Shown: piece after piece, positions 32,046 to 44,715 of the stretch
Position numbering within the stretch: the first letter of the stretch is position 1
How the letters are laid out: the number at the start of each line of letters is the position of its first letter
Source of the DNA: Bryum argenteum
Taxonomy: Eukaryota; Streptophyta; Bryopsida; Bryales; Bryaceae
Reading direction: 5' to 3'
Assembly: GCA_037043015.1 (NCBI GenBank)
Contig: CM073330.1
Span: 2,567,263-2,631,262 of the forward strand
Length of the DNA: 64,000 bases
The notes under the pieces: model-generated
What the model was told of the DNA's origin: nothing
Seen by the model: the letters and a program-made list of their open reading frames with translations, nothing else
Database searches by the model: none
Made by a program: the position numbers and the translations under genes

Positions 32046-34234
32046 ATGTCGAATCAGCCGACTGTTTCTGTGAAACTTGGTGGCGTGCTGCCTCTTAACC
32101 AACGAGTTCTTGCTACTTTGGACAGCCGCAACGTTGCCGCTCATCCATGGCACGACCTTGAAATTGGTCAGTCTCTATTGCTCACCTTCATTACCTGCAT
32201 TCATGAGCTTCTGGCATGCTTCATTACAATTTATATTGTTGTACTACTCTGCAAATACAGATACTTCAAATTATCTTCAGTAGGAAGTTTTAAGCCTTTC
32301 CCTTCTGGATACTTCATTACCTCCATCATCTGTGCATAGTTCTGCTGGCATGCAGCAACAAGAGCGCTCAAATGCTGGAAGATTCCATTTGTGCTTCCTC
32401 TCTAGCAATACCCATTTTCTGCCTTTTCTTCGCATTTTGAGTTGGTCATATCAGGGCCATTACATATTCGATTTTACATGTGATTCAGTAGAAGTATGGA
32501 AATTATTCATCTCACTGATGTAAAGAGGAACTGATGAGAAGTGCCACGAATGTTGCGTAGTTCCTTCTGTTTTGAAAACACGATCATCTCGCTAGTGCTT
32601 TGAGGAATGAATCTCCATTGCCGTAGATTTGATACTTGTTTTTCTTGGAGTGACTTGCAGGCCCGGAAGCACCATTGATATTCAACTGTGTAAAGTCCGG
32701 AACCCAATCAAATTCTCTCTTCCAAGCCATTCTTAATCATCTGCTCTGGTTTTCTAAAATGTTAGAATGTTGCAGGTGATTGAGATTAGCAAAGGAAGCA
32801 AAGTGAAGTACGAGCTTGATAAAAAAAGCGGCATCATTAAGGTATATGTCAGTTCTACAACTTCTTTCCATTCTGGAAAAATCGACATTACATACATAAT
32901 GGAAATTTGTATTGCAGGTTGATCGTGTGCTATATTCCTCAGTTGTGTACCCCCACAACTATGGCTTCATCCCTCGCACACTTTGTGACGATGAAGATCC
33001 CATGGACGTCCTCGTTATCATGCAAGTAGGTAATCGTGTTGAACATTTACCAGGTTCTCTTTCTTGACCTATTGCCGGGAAGACAGCATCTCATAACCGT
33101 CCAAATTACAGACAAGTACAGAACACTTGGCCTAAAATTGTAGAGCCTCCAAGTTCATGAATTATAAAAAATTGTCTAAATGTCTAAATGTCTAAGAGTT
33201 TAAGATTGTCTAAAGAGTCTCAATCAAGAACTTCGGTCCGAGTAAACGTAAGCAAGGTACTGTCTGCACGTTCCTTAATAGGTGCTACCCAATTGTGACT
33301 GCAGGAACCTGTTCTTCCTGGATGCTTCTTGCGAGCCAAAGCCATCGGTCTTATGCCTATGATTGATCAGGTTTAATGTCATGGAATGTTAGTTGAACTT
33401 AAGTATATGTTGCTGGCCCATGATGCATAAATTCACTTACATTACTCAGTAGACATAACTCTTTGAAATGGTAACCTTGAATTAAGATGCCGAAGCACAT
33501 GGCAATGCAATATCCATAATCACGAGTTTCATCGGTTTAAATTTAAGATCTGCCTTGACTTGAGTCAGAACGGTCTAAGCTCCCGGTTGGTAAATGTGTT
33601 TATGATACTTAACAGGGTGAAAAAGACGATAAGATCATCGCTGTATGTGCGGACGATCCGGAGTACCGTCACTTCAAGGACATAAGTGAACTTCCACCCC
33701 ACCGGCTAGTTGAGATCCATCAATTTTTCGAAGACTGTGAGTTCTCTTTCCAACCCTCAAATATCAGTTAGAATGATTAAAGCATTTGTACTATGAACAC
33801 TTTGTTCTCACGCCCTTTTTACAAGCAGACAAGAAGAATGAAAAGAAAGAAGTAAATGTAGATGAGTTTCTTGGCCACGATGCTGCAACAGACGCTATCA
33901 GCCATTCCATGTAACTTTCAAACCTTACTAGAACTTGTGTGGAAATAAACACTACTCACGAACAACTAACACCACAAGTTGATACAAAATGGACTAGAAA
34001 GAATGCATTGACTGATTATTTTCAAGATCCTAGGTAGAATATAATGCACAATGAAAGATCAGGATATGAAGTAGGGAACGAACATCCATTTCCTTCATAG
34101 AATATAGTTTCTCAACCCAAAGAAAACCTGTCATAACTTGGTTGAGAAAATGAGACTTCTAAACAGTTGAACGATATTTTTGTTGATGCAGGGACCTATA
34201 TGCATCGTACGTAGTAGAGAGCTTGCGACAGTAA
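32046..34234 (+). CDS. PPA: Soluble inorganic pyrophosphatase, plant family I
   Basis: Eight exons joined at GT-AG sites in consistent phase: 32046-32166, 32661-32689, 32776-32841, 32918-33025, 33305-33370, 33616-33736, 33829-33910 and 34192-34234. They give 211 residues, the usual length of plant cytosolic enzymes. It hydrolyses pyrophosphate to two phosphates using Mg2+, pulling biosynthetic reactions forward. Family marks: [41 protein letters not shown], the metal-binding signature DEDPMDV (Asp97, Asp99, Asp102), [20 protein letters not shown] and KDDKIIAV. The 29-bp second exon (PEAPLIFNC) is needed to keep the frame. No transit peptide is seen, so a cytosolic location is likely. It ends VVESLRQ. 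Confidence 0.96.
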
Positions 34235-34381
34235 GGGCCTCACCATGGAGATTTGCAGCATGTGTGTACCTTTAGACCTGTACCGATGTTCCATTAGACA
34301 AATTATCATTGTAGCTTCATTTCCCACAACTGCCGTTCTGAACTCTAAAACTGATCTGTTTTGTTTAATTTCTGCATGTGA

Positions 34382-34777
34382 CCCACAAGTACACCTGGAC
34401 CGCGAGTGAGTGGCAGCCGAAGCATACGGTACCTAAAGAAAGCCTCACACGGAAACTACTCCATTCCATCTCTGCTTGCCGACTGTAAGATCTTGCGACT
34501 CAGTCCTCGAGCCCTGAACAACTCTAGTCCTCCGAAATCTTATAATAATCAGAACAACAATTATATAACTATCAATGGTCCTAGTAAGTCTATTAACAAC
34601 TCCTCTTCTTCTAGTCCTAAAGCTGCTGAGAGAAACTCTCCTCCTCCTCAATTTCCTTCCAAGCCTGTTAATTCACCTCCTAGTCCTGTTCTGAGACCGG
34701 GTTCGAATAATAGCTCTCTTGCTGGTTCGGACTTGGAGGGTGTTCAGTATATCAAAACTAGGTTCAGACAAGCTTGA
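34382..34777 (+). other. Asn/Ser/Pro-rich open frame without an ATG
   Basis: A stop-free frame of about 130 codons begins just after a TGA at 34379-34381 and ends TRFRQA-stop. It has no methionine codon, so it cannot be a stand-alone gene; a GTG at 34406 is not a credible plant start. It could be a terminal exon whose upstream exons I cannot place, a pseudogene piece, or an alternative 3' end of the pyrophosphatase transcript (150 bp upstream). Composition is skewed: runs of Asn (SYNNQNNN), Ser (NNSSSSSP) and Pro (NSPPPQFP, NSPPSPV), after a more ordinary segment IRYLKKASHGNYSIPSLLAD. No family recognised. Confidence 0.4.
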
Positions 34778-35214
34778 TTGTTTCTTGGACTTTCCCCTAA
34801 TATTGAGATTGATGTTATTTCTCGGAGTTTTATGGATGTATATACTTACAGCACTTCTTGCAATTCTTTCTTTTACCATTTCCATTGAACATTTTGGAGG
34901 AGACTAAGAAACTAATCCCGGCCTCGTATATCACAACGTCAGTGGAATTAGAATTTGCCCCTCTTGTTATTGAGCAACATATTTGACAGATTTAGTATTC
35001 ATGACTTTTAGGGGTGAGTGGGTTATCATTGATTTTGTTCTTGTGTATTGTGTGTGTTTGAATTTACAATGGGGATCCAACACCATAGGATCCGCAAGAT
35101 CTCTAATAAAAATTACATGTTTCATTTTAAGTTTTAAAAAAGGATCTCCAAAACTTCGAAAGTCTAGAAATTGAATGTGGCATGTATTTCTCATATAAGA
35201 ATACTTTGTCGAAA

Positions 35215-35283
35215 TCAAGAACCATCGTTTTCAATGTTCAAGAACCATCCTTTTCAATGTTCAAGAACAATCCTTTTCAATGC
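35215..35283 (+). repeat. 23-bp tandem repeat, three units
   Basis: Units of TCAAGAACCATCCTTTTCAA plus TGT at 35215, 35238 and 35261 differ at one or two positions. Confidence 0.92.
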
Positions 35284-35481
35284 TTTTAGGTGGTACGAGA
35301 ACTGCCCCTGCTATGATCGCAACTCATTTTCCATGATGATTATTTCTACTAACCCCTAGTAATTCCTTGTGGAATTGTCTTATCCAAACATGCATCTCAA
35401 TCCTAAGGTAGTTCTTCTATCCCAAAATAACTACTTGAGACATTGACATTCTACAATTTCCTTCACTATCATTATCTACAG

Positions 35482-35567
35482 TAGTTTACTTACATGGGTT
35501 TGTCAAATTACTTCTACAAATTTCTAGTTTACTTACATGGGTTTGTCAAATTACTTCTACAAATTTC
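35482..35567 (+). repeat. 43-bp perfect tandem duplication
   Basis: Two identical copies beginning TAGTTTACTTACATGGGTTT (35482-35524 and 35525-35567). Identity suggests a very recent event. Confidence 0.95.
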
Positions 35568-35998
35568 AACCACTGGCAACATATAGTAATCGCAACTTCT
35601 GAAAATTTTGTCACTAACTTGTCCAAAAAGAAAAAGAACACCAAACCCATATCGAGTTGGCATGAATATAGTGTCCGTTCGACCTATCTTTGACAGCATG
35701 CCCACGAGACACAACAACAGTGGTATATGTGACTACTAACCCCTCTCAGGGTGAACACAACTTGTCCAAAACCAACAACAACAAACACATACAATACACA
35801 AAAGCTTTGCACCTCAAACCACTTACACCTCCGTTCAGCTTTCCAGAACTCTTTACAAAAGAAGCGGCAAGCAACAAACTTACAATTGTCTGCAACAGCA
35901 AATCATGCTCATTCTTCCTATTAATTTTTTAATTTTTGGGTAGTAAAAATCTATAAAAAACCACTGCTGACTACTCTAAAAGGGAAATAAACATAAGA

Positions 35999-38900
35999 TT
36001 AAACAAGGGGTTGGAGAGGAGGCAACAATTTATCCAATCCATACTCCTTCTCGTCGTACTTGGTCAAAAATGGATGGCTCTGCAATGCAACACACCCCCC
36101 AAAAAGTCAATAAGAATTCTACAATCAAACCATCAATTCTAATGAAAATAGCACCTATACCACTTCCATATTGAGACAAATCAATCGCTTTCAATTTACG
36201 CTTATGCCATATTCGTTATTTTGAGACAAAATGATCAGTTTCGAGACTTTTGTCTTAAAAATTTAGCAACTAATTTGAGACAATCTGGACTTTCTTTAGG
36301 CTTTCTAATTTTAGATTATAACGATAACCTTCCCATTCACAATGAATGAGGCAATTACAGATATAGAAACAGTGAAGAAGTCAATGAAATCAAGCATATG
36401 AAAAGTCTCAATTTAATGAATATGGCCATATATGTTTGATAGATAAACCATTTAGATAATATAATAAAGCTTTGATTAATTGGACAAAAGATATCAATGT
36501 TACAAACACTGAGAGCTATGTTGATAGAAAATTGAGACATACCAAGAGTTCTGCAGCAGATGGCCGGTTCTTAGGGTCCTTCTGCAAGCTGCCAAAATAT
36601 ACATCCATTTCAGTTTCATTAATAAGAAAACAGGGCACATTATCATGGAACCTTAAGCCCTAAAGGTCAAAAAAATTCAGCCAACTTTTACCATTATAAT
36701 CTCAAAATCGGCAATAAATTAACGGTTCGAATTTGGCATTTGAGTAAAGGGTCAAGTTAACTTCAAGATCCTAAGGTTGGATCTTCTAATTAATGCTTAG
36801 ATTGAGTTTCTTTGGGCCTAAAGTAGAAGAAGGTTCTTTTTGGACAAATTTGTATCAAGGATCTTTAGGGGTTAAAAACAACAGGTGAAAAAAGGGAAAT
36901 AAAGTTACCAAGCTGAAATGAAGGAGCAAAATTCAGGAGAGAATTGGTCTTCCGGGGCAGCAGGAGGAGGCTGATCCACAATAGTTTGCAGAAGCTCATA
37001 GAAATTCATCCACCCTTCTTCGCTGCCCGGGGGCTGGTAAGGGTACTTGCCCAGTGCACACTCCAACAATGTCAACCCTAAACTCCAGATATCACTGTCA
37101 AATCCATACGTATGCCCGCGCACTCGCTCCGGCTGCCCGTCACCCAAAAAGAAAAAACCCCACTTTTAGACGGAAAAAACCAAAATAGACTCAATTTGAG
37201 CAATCAAGTAAAGCCACATTGTATGCAAAAAGACTCATGTTTGCAAACATTCCTAATTGTAACTCTTTGCTTGTAATAAGTAGGGTCAAAAGCCACATTG
37301 TATGCAAAATGACTCATGTTTGCGAACATTTGAGATTGCAACTCTTTGCTTGTAGTAAGAAGAGTCGAAAGAATATAGAGCTTAGGCTTAGGTTTCCGAA
37401 ATGTGATGAGTCAAGCTACCCATTCCTTCAGGGTTTTAAGGCGTTTTGGTGGAGGACGTACCGACATGTAGGTGCAGGTACCGACGAAGGTATCCCTGAC
37501 GGCCATGGAGTTGGCGAGCACGGCACTGACGCCGAAATCCGAGATCTTGACCTCGCCTTTATGATTGATCAGCAGATTGGAAGGCTTGATGTCTCTGTGA
37601 ATTATGTGCCGCGTTTGATGCAAGTACCTCAATCCTTCCAATACCTGAATCCCAAAAATTGGAGGAAGAATACAAAGTCGATGTAATCCACATGTGTAAG
37701 TTTCACTTTTTGGAAGGTGAGCTACTATGTCTTTCGAATGGCTTCTAATACAGGAAAAACTTGTTCCACTTCTTTATAAAGAACTCATTTCTTATAGCCA
37801 GTGAGAATGGACATTGTGATTTTGCAGTGAGGACGGACATTCTGATTTGATATTTTGGGTTTTTGAGTGAGTGACTTACTTGCTTGCTGACAACAGCCAA
37901 ATTGGGCTCCTTGATGCACTTGGAATCGAGCTCTTTCATGATATCGGCAAGCGAGCCACCGTCCATGTACTCCAGCACTATGGAAATGAGGCCGTTGGCG
38001 TAAAAGGCATCGTAGCATATCACCACATACGCCGATTGCGAGGCGTGGTTGATTTTGAGCTCTTGCACTATCTGCTTCCGAGTTGTGTCCTCTATATTCA
38101 TGTGAATCACCTGCAACACCCCGAAAACATCCATTAACTACACGTTTGTACTGCGGTACCAAAGTCGGTTACTAGCGAATTGTTCATAATAACGGACTCA
38201 GTTGGTTGTAAGCGAGCCAAAAAGGACACTTTACGACTCTTTGAAGTAAATAGAAAAGTACGAATTTATGCAGACTTTTTGGATTGTGATAGAAGGCTTT
38301 TCCATGACTGCAGGATTGAGCCCTGGATGTTGAGCATTGTAAAGTGCAAAAGGAGTGAGTGATGGTATTTTACCTTGAGGGCGTAGGTTTCGTTGGTCCA
38401 TTTGTGCCTGACGAGCTGCACTACCCCACCGGCTCCCTTGCCCAGCACTTTCACCGTCTCCAAGTCCGGAAGCGAGATGTTTCCGTTGGCTGATGGCTGA
38501 TCCCACACCAAAGACAAAAAAACCACATTCAAAATATTGAATGGGCTTCGATTCAACCGCTTTAAGCGATTCAAGCGATTCAAGCGATTCGTGCTAAACC
38601 TCATTCGATTCAAGCGCTTCGCATTTGATACTAATGTCGACACGCATGCTCGCAATACTAAACCACAGTTGATACCGACACGATGCTGATACTACACTAG
38701 CTATGGATATCGATTATGCATACGTTTACCGACTAAGTGTGATATGTTTGTGTCGGTAACAATCACCTTCTTAACAAGCCAGTGTGGGATACCTAGACAT
38801 TGTAAGTTTGACGAGTCTTGAACATTGATCAGTCAGCCACTGGGTCCTAAGCTTCCATCCCAACTACATTCGATCTCAATGAGCTCCCATTCAATTCTCT

Positions 38901-39533
38901 TTTACCACGAAGGTTCTGGCAATGCTAGATATTGAAGTTCACCGACAATGATTATTGATGAAGCTAATTCAACTATTAACTACAACATTTCATGATGATC
39001 CATGGTGTTTCTACCGACTGTGATGTCTTTGCGTCGGTAGGAAAGCACACATTCTTGGAAAAAGTGCCACTTGATACCAGAGTGAGTCAAGAAGGTGTTG
39101 CTCACAAATCCTAATCTCTACGAGCCTAAAACAATGCCCAGTATATTTTTAACACCATTTCCCATTCTAGTGCACAATCACTTCAAAATGTACTAGTCAG
39201 TGCTAGAAATCGAAACTAGAATTCCAGTCCATTGGAAGAAAGGAAAGGTGGAGCTTACAGTGGATGATGTCTGAGTCTGGGAGCAGACGCGAATTCCTTC
39301 CTTATTGAGCATGATATCTCCATCTTGGAAAGTACCACTTGCAGTTCTACAATCAATCCATCAACAAACCCAGAAAATGAGTACCAATTATTTAAGTAAT
39401 TCAAACAATATGGTAAACCCTAAAATGGCGGTGCTGTTGCTTACACGTAGTTTTGGATAGTCTTCGTCTCCTTTGGCACGGCAACACGAAGGGCTGACCC
39501 TCCCCCTTTAAACCTGCCCCCCGCCCGCTTCAT
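35999..39533 (-). CDS. MAP kinase kinase, group A (MKK1/2/6-like)
   Basis: Eight exons on the minus strand join in phase at GT-AG sites: 39445-39533, 39259-39346, 38374-38496, 37880-38110, 37462-37644, 36909-37132, 36543-36588 and 35999-36079. They give 354 residues, the normal length. It is a dual-specificity kinase that phosphorylates the TxY loop of MAP kinases. Seen: basic N-terminus [12 protein letters not shown] (possible MAPK docking), [17 protein letters not shown], Gly loop [11 protein letters not shown], Lys100 (YALK), [10 protein letters not shown] with Asp195, DFG at 213-215, and the plant S/T-x5-S/T activation loop Ser223...Thr229 followed by [23 protein letters not shown] is usual, so CT replaces YN. 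The C-lobe [19 protein letters not shown] and the [20 protein letters not shown] block support group A. One intron carries a TTAA-type MITE and another a 79-bp duplication. All catalytic residues are intact. Confidence 0.95.
36657..36871 (-). mobile_element. TTAA-flanked MITE inside a MAP kinase kinase intron, 215 bp
   Basis: Reverse orientation relative to 5835-6094: it starts GCCCTAAAGGTC and ends GATCTTTAGGGG, with TTAA at 36653-36656 and 36872-36875. Internal words match (CATTATAATCTCAAAATC, ATGCTTAGATTGAGTTTCTT). It fills about two thirds of the 320-bp intron 36589-36908 and lies only 37 bp from the splice donor of the preceding exon. Confidence 0.82.
37211..37368 (+). repeat. 79-bp tandem duplication in a kinase intron
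   Basis: Copies starting AAGCCACATTGTATGCAAAA at 37211 and 37290 both run to AACTCTTTGCTTGTA. The differences are scattered point changes. It lies in the intron between 37133 and 37461. Confidence 0.88.
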
Positions 39534-40186
39534 CTCTTCCACCCTCAAACCTAAAACCCCACAGAACACCAACCCTAAAAACTCAATCACTTGTCTACAT
39601 TCCAACACCCAAAAAAACCCTAAAACTAAAGCAATTCAATTCCATTGAGGAGAGCCCCCCATCATTAGATTCAAACTCAACCCTAAAAGCAACTCACGAT
39701 CGTTTCAAGAGACCCCATCATCAGAATTCAAGCTCACCTTCAGAAAATGAAGAAAAAACACTTGATTTGTATTCAAATTCTATGTGGGTGATAAAACGGT
39801 GAAGTGGGTACTGAGATTTAAGAGTGGAGAGCTAAAATGGAGAGATGGGTAGTGAGGAGAGAGTGATTTGGCGATGGTGATTACCGGGGAGTGAAGAGGG
39901 ACAACGAGGAGAGAGGTGAAGCGGGAGACTGTGTCTGAATATCTACCGATTGTTGTATTAGTGTAGGTGTTGATATAGTATGGGTAAACATTAAATATGA
40001 ATTGAGAAGTGTGCTCATTACGATAGAATCAATGGACTAAGTCATGCACCACCAAAGAAAAAAAAAAGAGGAGAAACCCTCATGGCATGTTCGTCCTTTT
40101 TGCAAGGTCAATGGCACGATGAGCTAAAAACAAGACCCAAATAGTAAAGTAATGAGTTTTCTATACTACAATCTTCATTTCATAGG

Positions 40187-40420
40187 TGTAATTGGTCATA
40201 ACTCGTAAAGGATGGAAAGAGCTAGGGACGACACCAATCTCTAAAAATCCAAGCGTGTTTTGGACTTCTAAACCCAAGAACTGCAATTTTTTATTACCTT
40301 GTCGGAATTAATACATGATAGTGTTGATGAATGTAATTGGTTTCAACCCTTAAAGGATGGAAAGACCTTGGAACAACCTTAACCCCTAAAGATGCAAGTG
40401 TGTTTTGGACTTCTGAAACT
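40187..40420 (+). repeat. Partial tandem duplication with TTAACCCCTAAA end
   Basis: GTAATTGGT...TAAAGGATGGAAAGA...CAAGTGTGTTTTGGACTTCT occurs at 40187 and again at 40333. The second copy contains TTAACCCCTAAAG and leads into another CTAACCCCTAAACG (about 40419). These look like single ends of TTAA-type elements; part of the interior near 40910-41010 also matches that family (TTTCAACCGTAGGATTCTGA). Confidence 0.55.
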
Positions 40421-41594
40421 AACCCCTAAACGTTTGAACGACCAAAAACTGGTCGATTTCATTCTTTGACCGCCCGCAGCTCTCATTCAATGAACAATTT
40501 TTCATCTGCATAATTTTTTTTGACTTTAGGTTGGGTTGAATTATCGAAATTACTTTTTTACACATCAAAATTCTACAATGGTGATTTTTGAGAGCCCTCC
40601 AAAGTGGAAATGATCAATACCGGGCACTCAATTTTTTCAATCTTGAGTTGAGGAGGTGTGCATGGGCAGTAGTTTTGGAGGTGAAAAAACACTGTTTGGA
40701 GAAATTTCAACACACTCTACACACTCCATGACCTAGATCCTTGAAACTACTCAAATCCGCTCTTCCAAGGCCTCCAGTGAGTTAGCACGGCCATAGGTAG
40801 TCATTGTGGATTTCAGCCACGGTTACTAGCACAGGCGGTTGGGGGCTAAAGACTGTAATTTTCTACCACCTTGTTGGAATTGAGGTATGGTTCAGATTCT
40901 TCTTTAGTAGTTTCAACCGTAGGATTCTGAACTTACATTCTATTACAGACTACCATGTAAAATTCAATCGTTGGATCCCGACCATTTGTGAAATTGTATC
41001 GTTCAAAGTCGGTGTAGAAGATTTTTTTGGGGTTGCTTGTGAGACATTGTCTCTATTGTGCGAAGGGGAACTTGAAGATTGTTAATTCCAAACATCTTGA
41101 TCATATTCTTTTCCATGTATGTAATCAAGTTGAGTACGCTCATGCAAAATTTTAGATACTCACTATGCTTTTATGACCTTCATGCTAAAAATATTCTAAA
41201 AGAAGGTCCAGAAACAAAGTTTTAAGAAAACATACACTACGTAAGATATATTTGGTTTAAGAATAAGTTGAATGGTGAGTAGGTGTTTTACAAGGTTTGG
41301 ATTTGCACAAATATAATTTTGGAAAATGTCGGAATCCCGAATTATGACAAATCTTGAAGAAGTAATTTGAAATTTACTAAAAGTTGTGAAGCTTGCTTTT
41401 ATTATTTTTGGAGGTTGCCCTAGTAGACTAGGTAAACTTTGTGACTTGGATCATTTTGAAACTTGAGTAGTGATTTTTTTATAAACATATCTCAAAAAAT
41501 TCTTTTAAAAAAAAACTAAGTTTGAACTACCTATTTTTGACTTGAAACCTAAAATTTCTAGAAGAAGGTTCTAACCCAAATCTACCAAATATTC

Positions 41595-42080
41595 CTTAAA
41601 ACCACCCCTTTTTGATGCATGATGAACGTTTTCAACTTTTGACATAATCTCAAGTATGTAAGCGTAAGATCTTGTACCTAACTTGTCTATGTATATGTGT
41701 ACCAAATCTTGGATTTAAATTTCTTACCAAATGTGAGATCATAACATTCAAAGTTGGATAGAAAGTTTTTTTCCTTTGTGGCAAACTCGGTTTGTAGTTT
41801 TTCATGAGACCAAAAAACAAATTTAGGAGTACATTTAAAATGAGACTCTTGACATTCTTGTTCCTAGGTGAGTTAGGACCATGTCTATGCAATTTCTACC
41901 CTCATGTAACCTATAAACCTAAATGAATGCTTGAATTTTTGGATGGAGGTACCATGAAATTCAAAATTAAAGGCTAGTTCCTGACAATACAAATGGCATG
42001 TAAAGAATAATTGGATTAAAGATTGAGACAGTGAGATCTTGCCATAAAACCTTATTTACATGTACAAAAAACAAAACCTG

Positions 42081-42122
<42 letters not shown>

Positions 42123-42433
42123 AAGATCTTAATTTTTAGTGAATCTTTGAAGTTCGTGCGATTTATTGAATTTTGGCAGATTTTGAGAATAAATGAGCAT
42201 ATACCACAATCTGGGCAGGTTTGGGCATTTTCCAAATAATGTATTCAAACTTTGACTACAAATATATTCTTAAGTATAAGAAATTTTGAAGCGCGAAATG
42301 ACTTTTTGGAAAGGTATGGGAAAACTTCCCAATGTGCCAATGTAGCAACTTCATACTATCTAAGTTTAGTAACTGAAGAACTTGACCAAAGTCAAATCGA
42401 CCACAATGTGGTTGATTTCGATTATAGGGGTCA
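41595..42433 (+). repeat. Copy of the 24892-25775 element body, with a long A run
   Basis: Collinear with 24930-25775: ATAATCTCAAGTATGTAA, GTAAGATCTTGTACCTAACT, AACATTCAAAGTTGGA, AAATGGCATG and a final TATAGGGGTCA. A run of about 42 A (42077-42121) interrupts it. The left terminus is not recognisable. Confidence 0.68.
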
Positions 42434-43614
42434 AAACTAGAATTTGGCTTTGAAAATTATATTGCATACACTTTCTCAACATGGACTGGTTAAAGGACGT
42501 GCTACCTTTGGCGGCCCACTACAAAAGCACTCCAAACCCGCTAAATCTCGCCACTGCTACCAATATCCACCCTTCCATATTAAACCCAAAGTATTTCTCA
42601 AAGTACTTTCTTCATGGTTGCGGCATTACATCATTCTTTGAGCATCTTTTTATCTTCATTACTTTTGGCATCTCTCTAAAGTTTTCAGTTTTTAAAACGT
42701 CTATTTACTTTATTTTTGTTTGACATCTTTCTATTGTATTCATTTTTTAATCGTCTTTCTATAGTCTGTATTTCTTAAACATGTTGAAAATATATAACAT
42801 AGCATGGTCATTCAGCAAGGTTCTTTAGCAGTATACTGGAAAAGGGTGTGGATTCAAAGAGGTACAACACTTAGCAAACCTCTCCTCCCTTGCTACATTT
42901 AGCCAATTTAGCGAGGCCATTGGAAGTGCTTGTAGGGGTTAGACTAAGAAAAGAAGGTGGTGTGAAAGGATCCAAGGGCCGCCTGGAACAATATTGATAA
43001 AATAACTTATTGTAAATGTTTAGGTTTGGATAGTATTCTACAAGAAAAGTCTCTAACGAAAGTTGTGGAAAAAATAGAATATGCATCACAAGACTTTGAT
43101 TTCCTTATAGATGAACACCAAAGAGAAGTGGAAAAGTGAATCCAAACCAATACATAAAATACAAAGTTTTAGGTACTTAGTTTCTTGTAACTTCAACTTT
43201 ATTGGTCTTTTCAACTATCTTATGTCATTATTTTCAAGGCAAGCAATAAAAGGAGAGATCACTGTGAAGAGCTTAACCCCTATACGCCCTTTGGGTAGTT
43301 TTATCCAAAAACTCATTTTCATAAAAAATGTCATATATGAAAATCATCAACTTGAAAAGCATTCATCTTCATCTCAAATAAAATTCATAAAAAACACATC
43401 TTGGCTCAAATAGTAACCTTGCAATGGTGACCTCTAATAGATATAAATAATAAATATAATAAATTATATTATATATATTGTATTGCATCATGCATTCAAT
43501 GTAAATGAAAATTGTAGTGGTAGTTCACTTGGTGAGGTTTTTCCATGTATTTTATCTTTTTTGTTGTCGAATGTTGTTATCTTGAAGTTTCAAAGTGTAC
43601 ATCTTCCCAATAAT
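42434..43614. other. Intergenic, no gene recognised
   Basis: Mostly AT-rich. A single TTAA-type end (TTAA at 43273-43276 then CCCCTATACGCCCTTTGGG) resembles the left side of the element at 12038; its right end is not identifiable. An AT-only patch lies at about 43440-43475. Confidence 0.45.
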
Positions 43615-44100
43615 AAACAACTCTCATGCAACCTATAGAACCTAAAGTGACGCTTGATTATTCACACAAAAGTATGTAAAGATTCAACTAAGGCGAGTCT
43701 CTAACAATACAAATGGCATGTGAAAAGTTTTTATATTTGAAATCCAAATAGTGAGATCATGCTTTAAAACCTTAGCTACATCTACACAAAAATTCAATTT
43801 GAAGAAAAGTAAAATCTCAATTTCTTGTGTATTTTAGAAGTTTTTGCAATTTAATTGATTTTGGGTAGATTTTGAGAATAATGAGCATTAGAGTTTGGAC
43901 AGATTTTGAATATTGTTTTCAAACTTTGACCGTAAATATCTCCTAAAGTATGAGGAATTTTTGAGGCGTGGAATGACTTCTTGAAAAGGCATGGAAAAAT
44001 TTCTCGACTTGCCAAAGGTTTCAATTTTATGCGAGCTAAAAATAGTAAGTCAAACCAAACTCCAAACAACAAGAATCTGACCTTACTCAATTTTAGGAGT
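43615..44100 (+). repeat. 5'-shortened copy of the 24892-25775 element body
   Basis: Starts at the segment CATGCAACCTATAGAACCTA and follows the second half of the family: AATACAAATGGCATG, TTTTGAGAATAATGAGCAT, CTCCTAAAGTATGAGGAATT, ending CAATTTTAGGAGTTAA, a mutated GGGGTTAA end. Confidence 0.6.
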
Positions 44101-44461
44101 TAAATGATGTAAATGAAGTGAAAAGAAGAGCTAGAAGAAGGGAAAGTGTGAGAGAACTTACAGTGAGATAAACTCCCTTTTGGGATATACATCAAAATTT
44201 CAACCTATGCTTGTCTTATCTCGAATTTATTTTACACTCCAAGAGCCTCCGCCACTTAAAATTTCATATTCAAATGACTTGACTCTTTTAGTCTTGGTTC
44301 ATAATATAAAGCTCCCCTTCATGCCCTATAATCATCACAAAGTTATTCATGTATTTATCATTATGACTAGTCTAATAAACTCTACCAACAGATGAAAAAT
44401 TATTTTAAGTTAAAGCACTTTGTTAGAGTAAACGCTTAGTCTGTTTTCTACAACATTGTTC

Positions 44462-44715
44462 TCCAGCTCGAGCAAATCTTTGTTCCCTTGTTCTTCTTCG
44501 TAATTATCCTTGTTCCTCTGTTCCCCTTTACTACGGTTTCTTGTTCTTAAGTTTTCTCATTTTCTTGTCACCTTGTCTCTTTATTCTCTCGTCTTCTCGT
44601 TTTCTTGTCTTCTCAACAACTTGTTCCCTCGTCTTCCTCATCTCCCTGTTTGCTTTGCTAGTCTCATGACATACTTATTCCCTCGTCTCCTAGCTTCTTG
44701 TTCCCTTGTTCTTAG
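44462..44715 (+). repeat. Degenerate pyrimidine-rich repeat tract
   Basis: About 250 bases almost wholly of C and T with a quasi-period near 10-12 bases, built on TTGTTCCCTCGTCTTC and CTCGTTTTCTTGTCTTCTC variants. Strand asymmetry is strong, so it could form unusual DNA structures. No open frame is believable. Confidence 0.75.
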
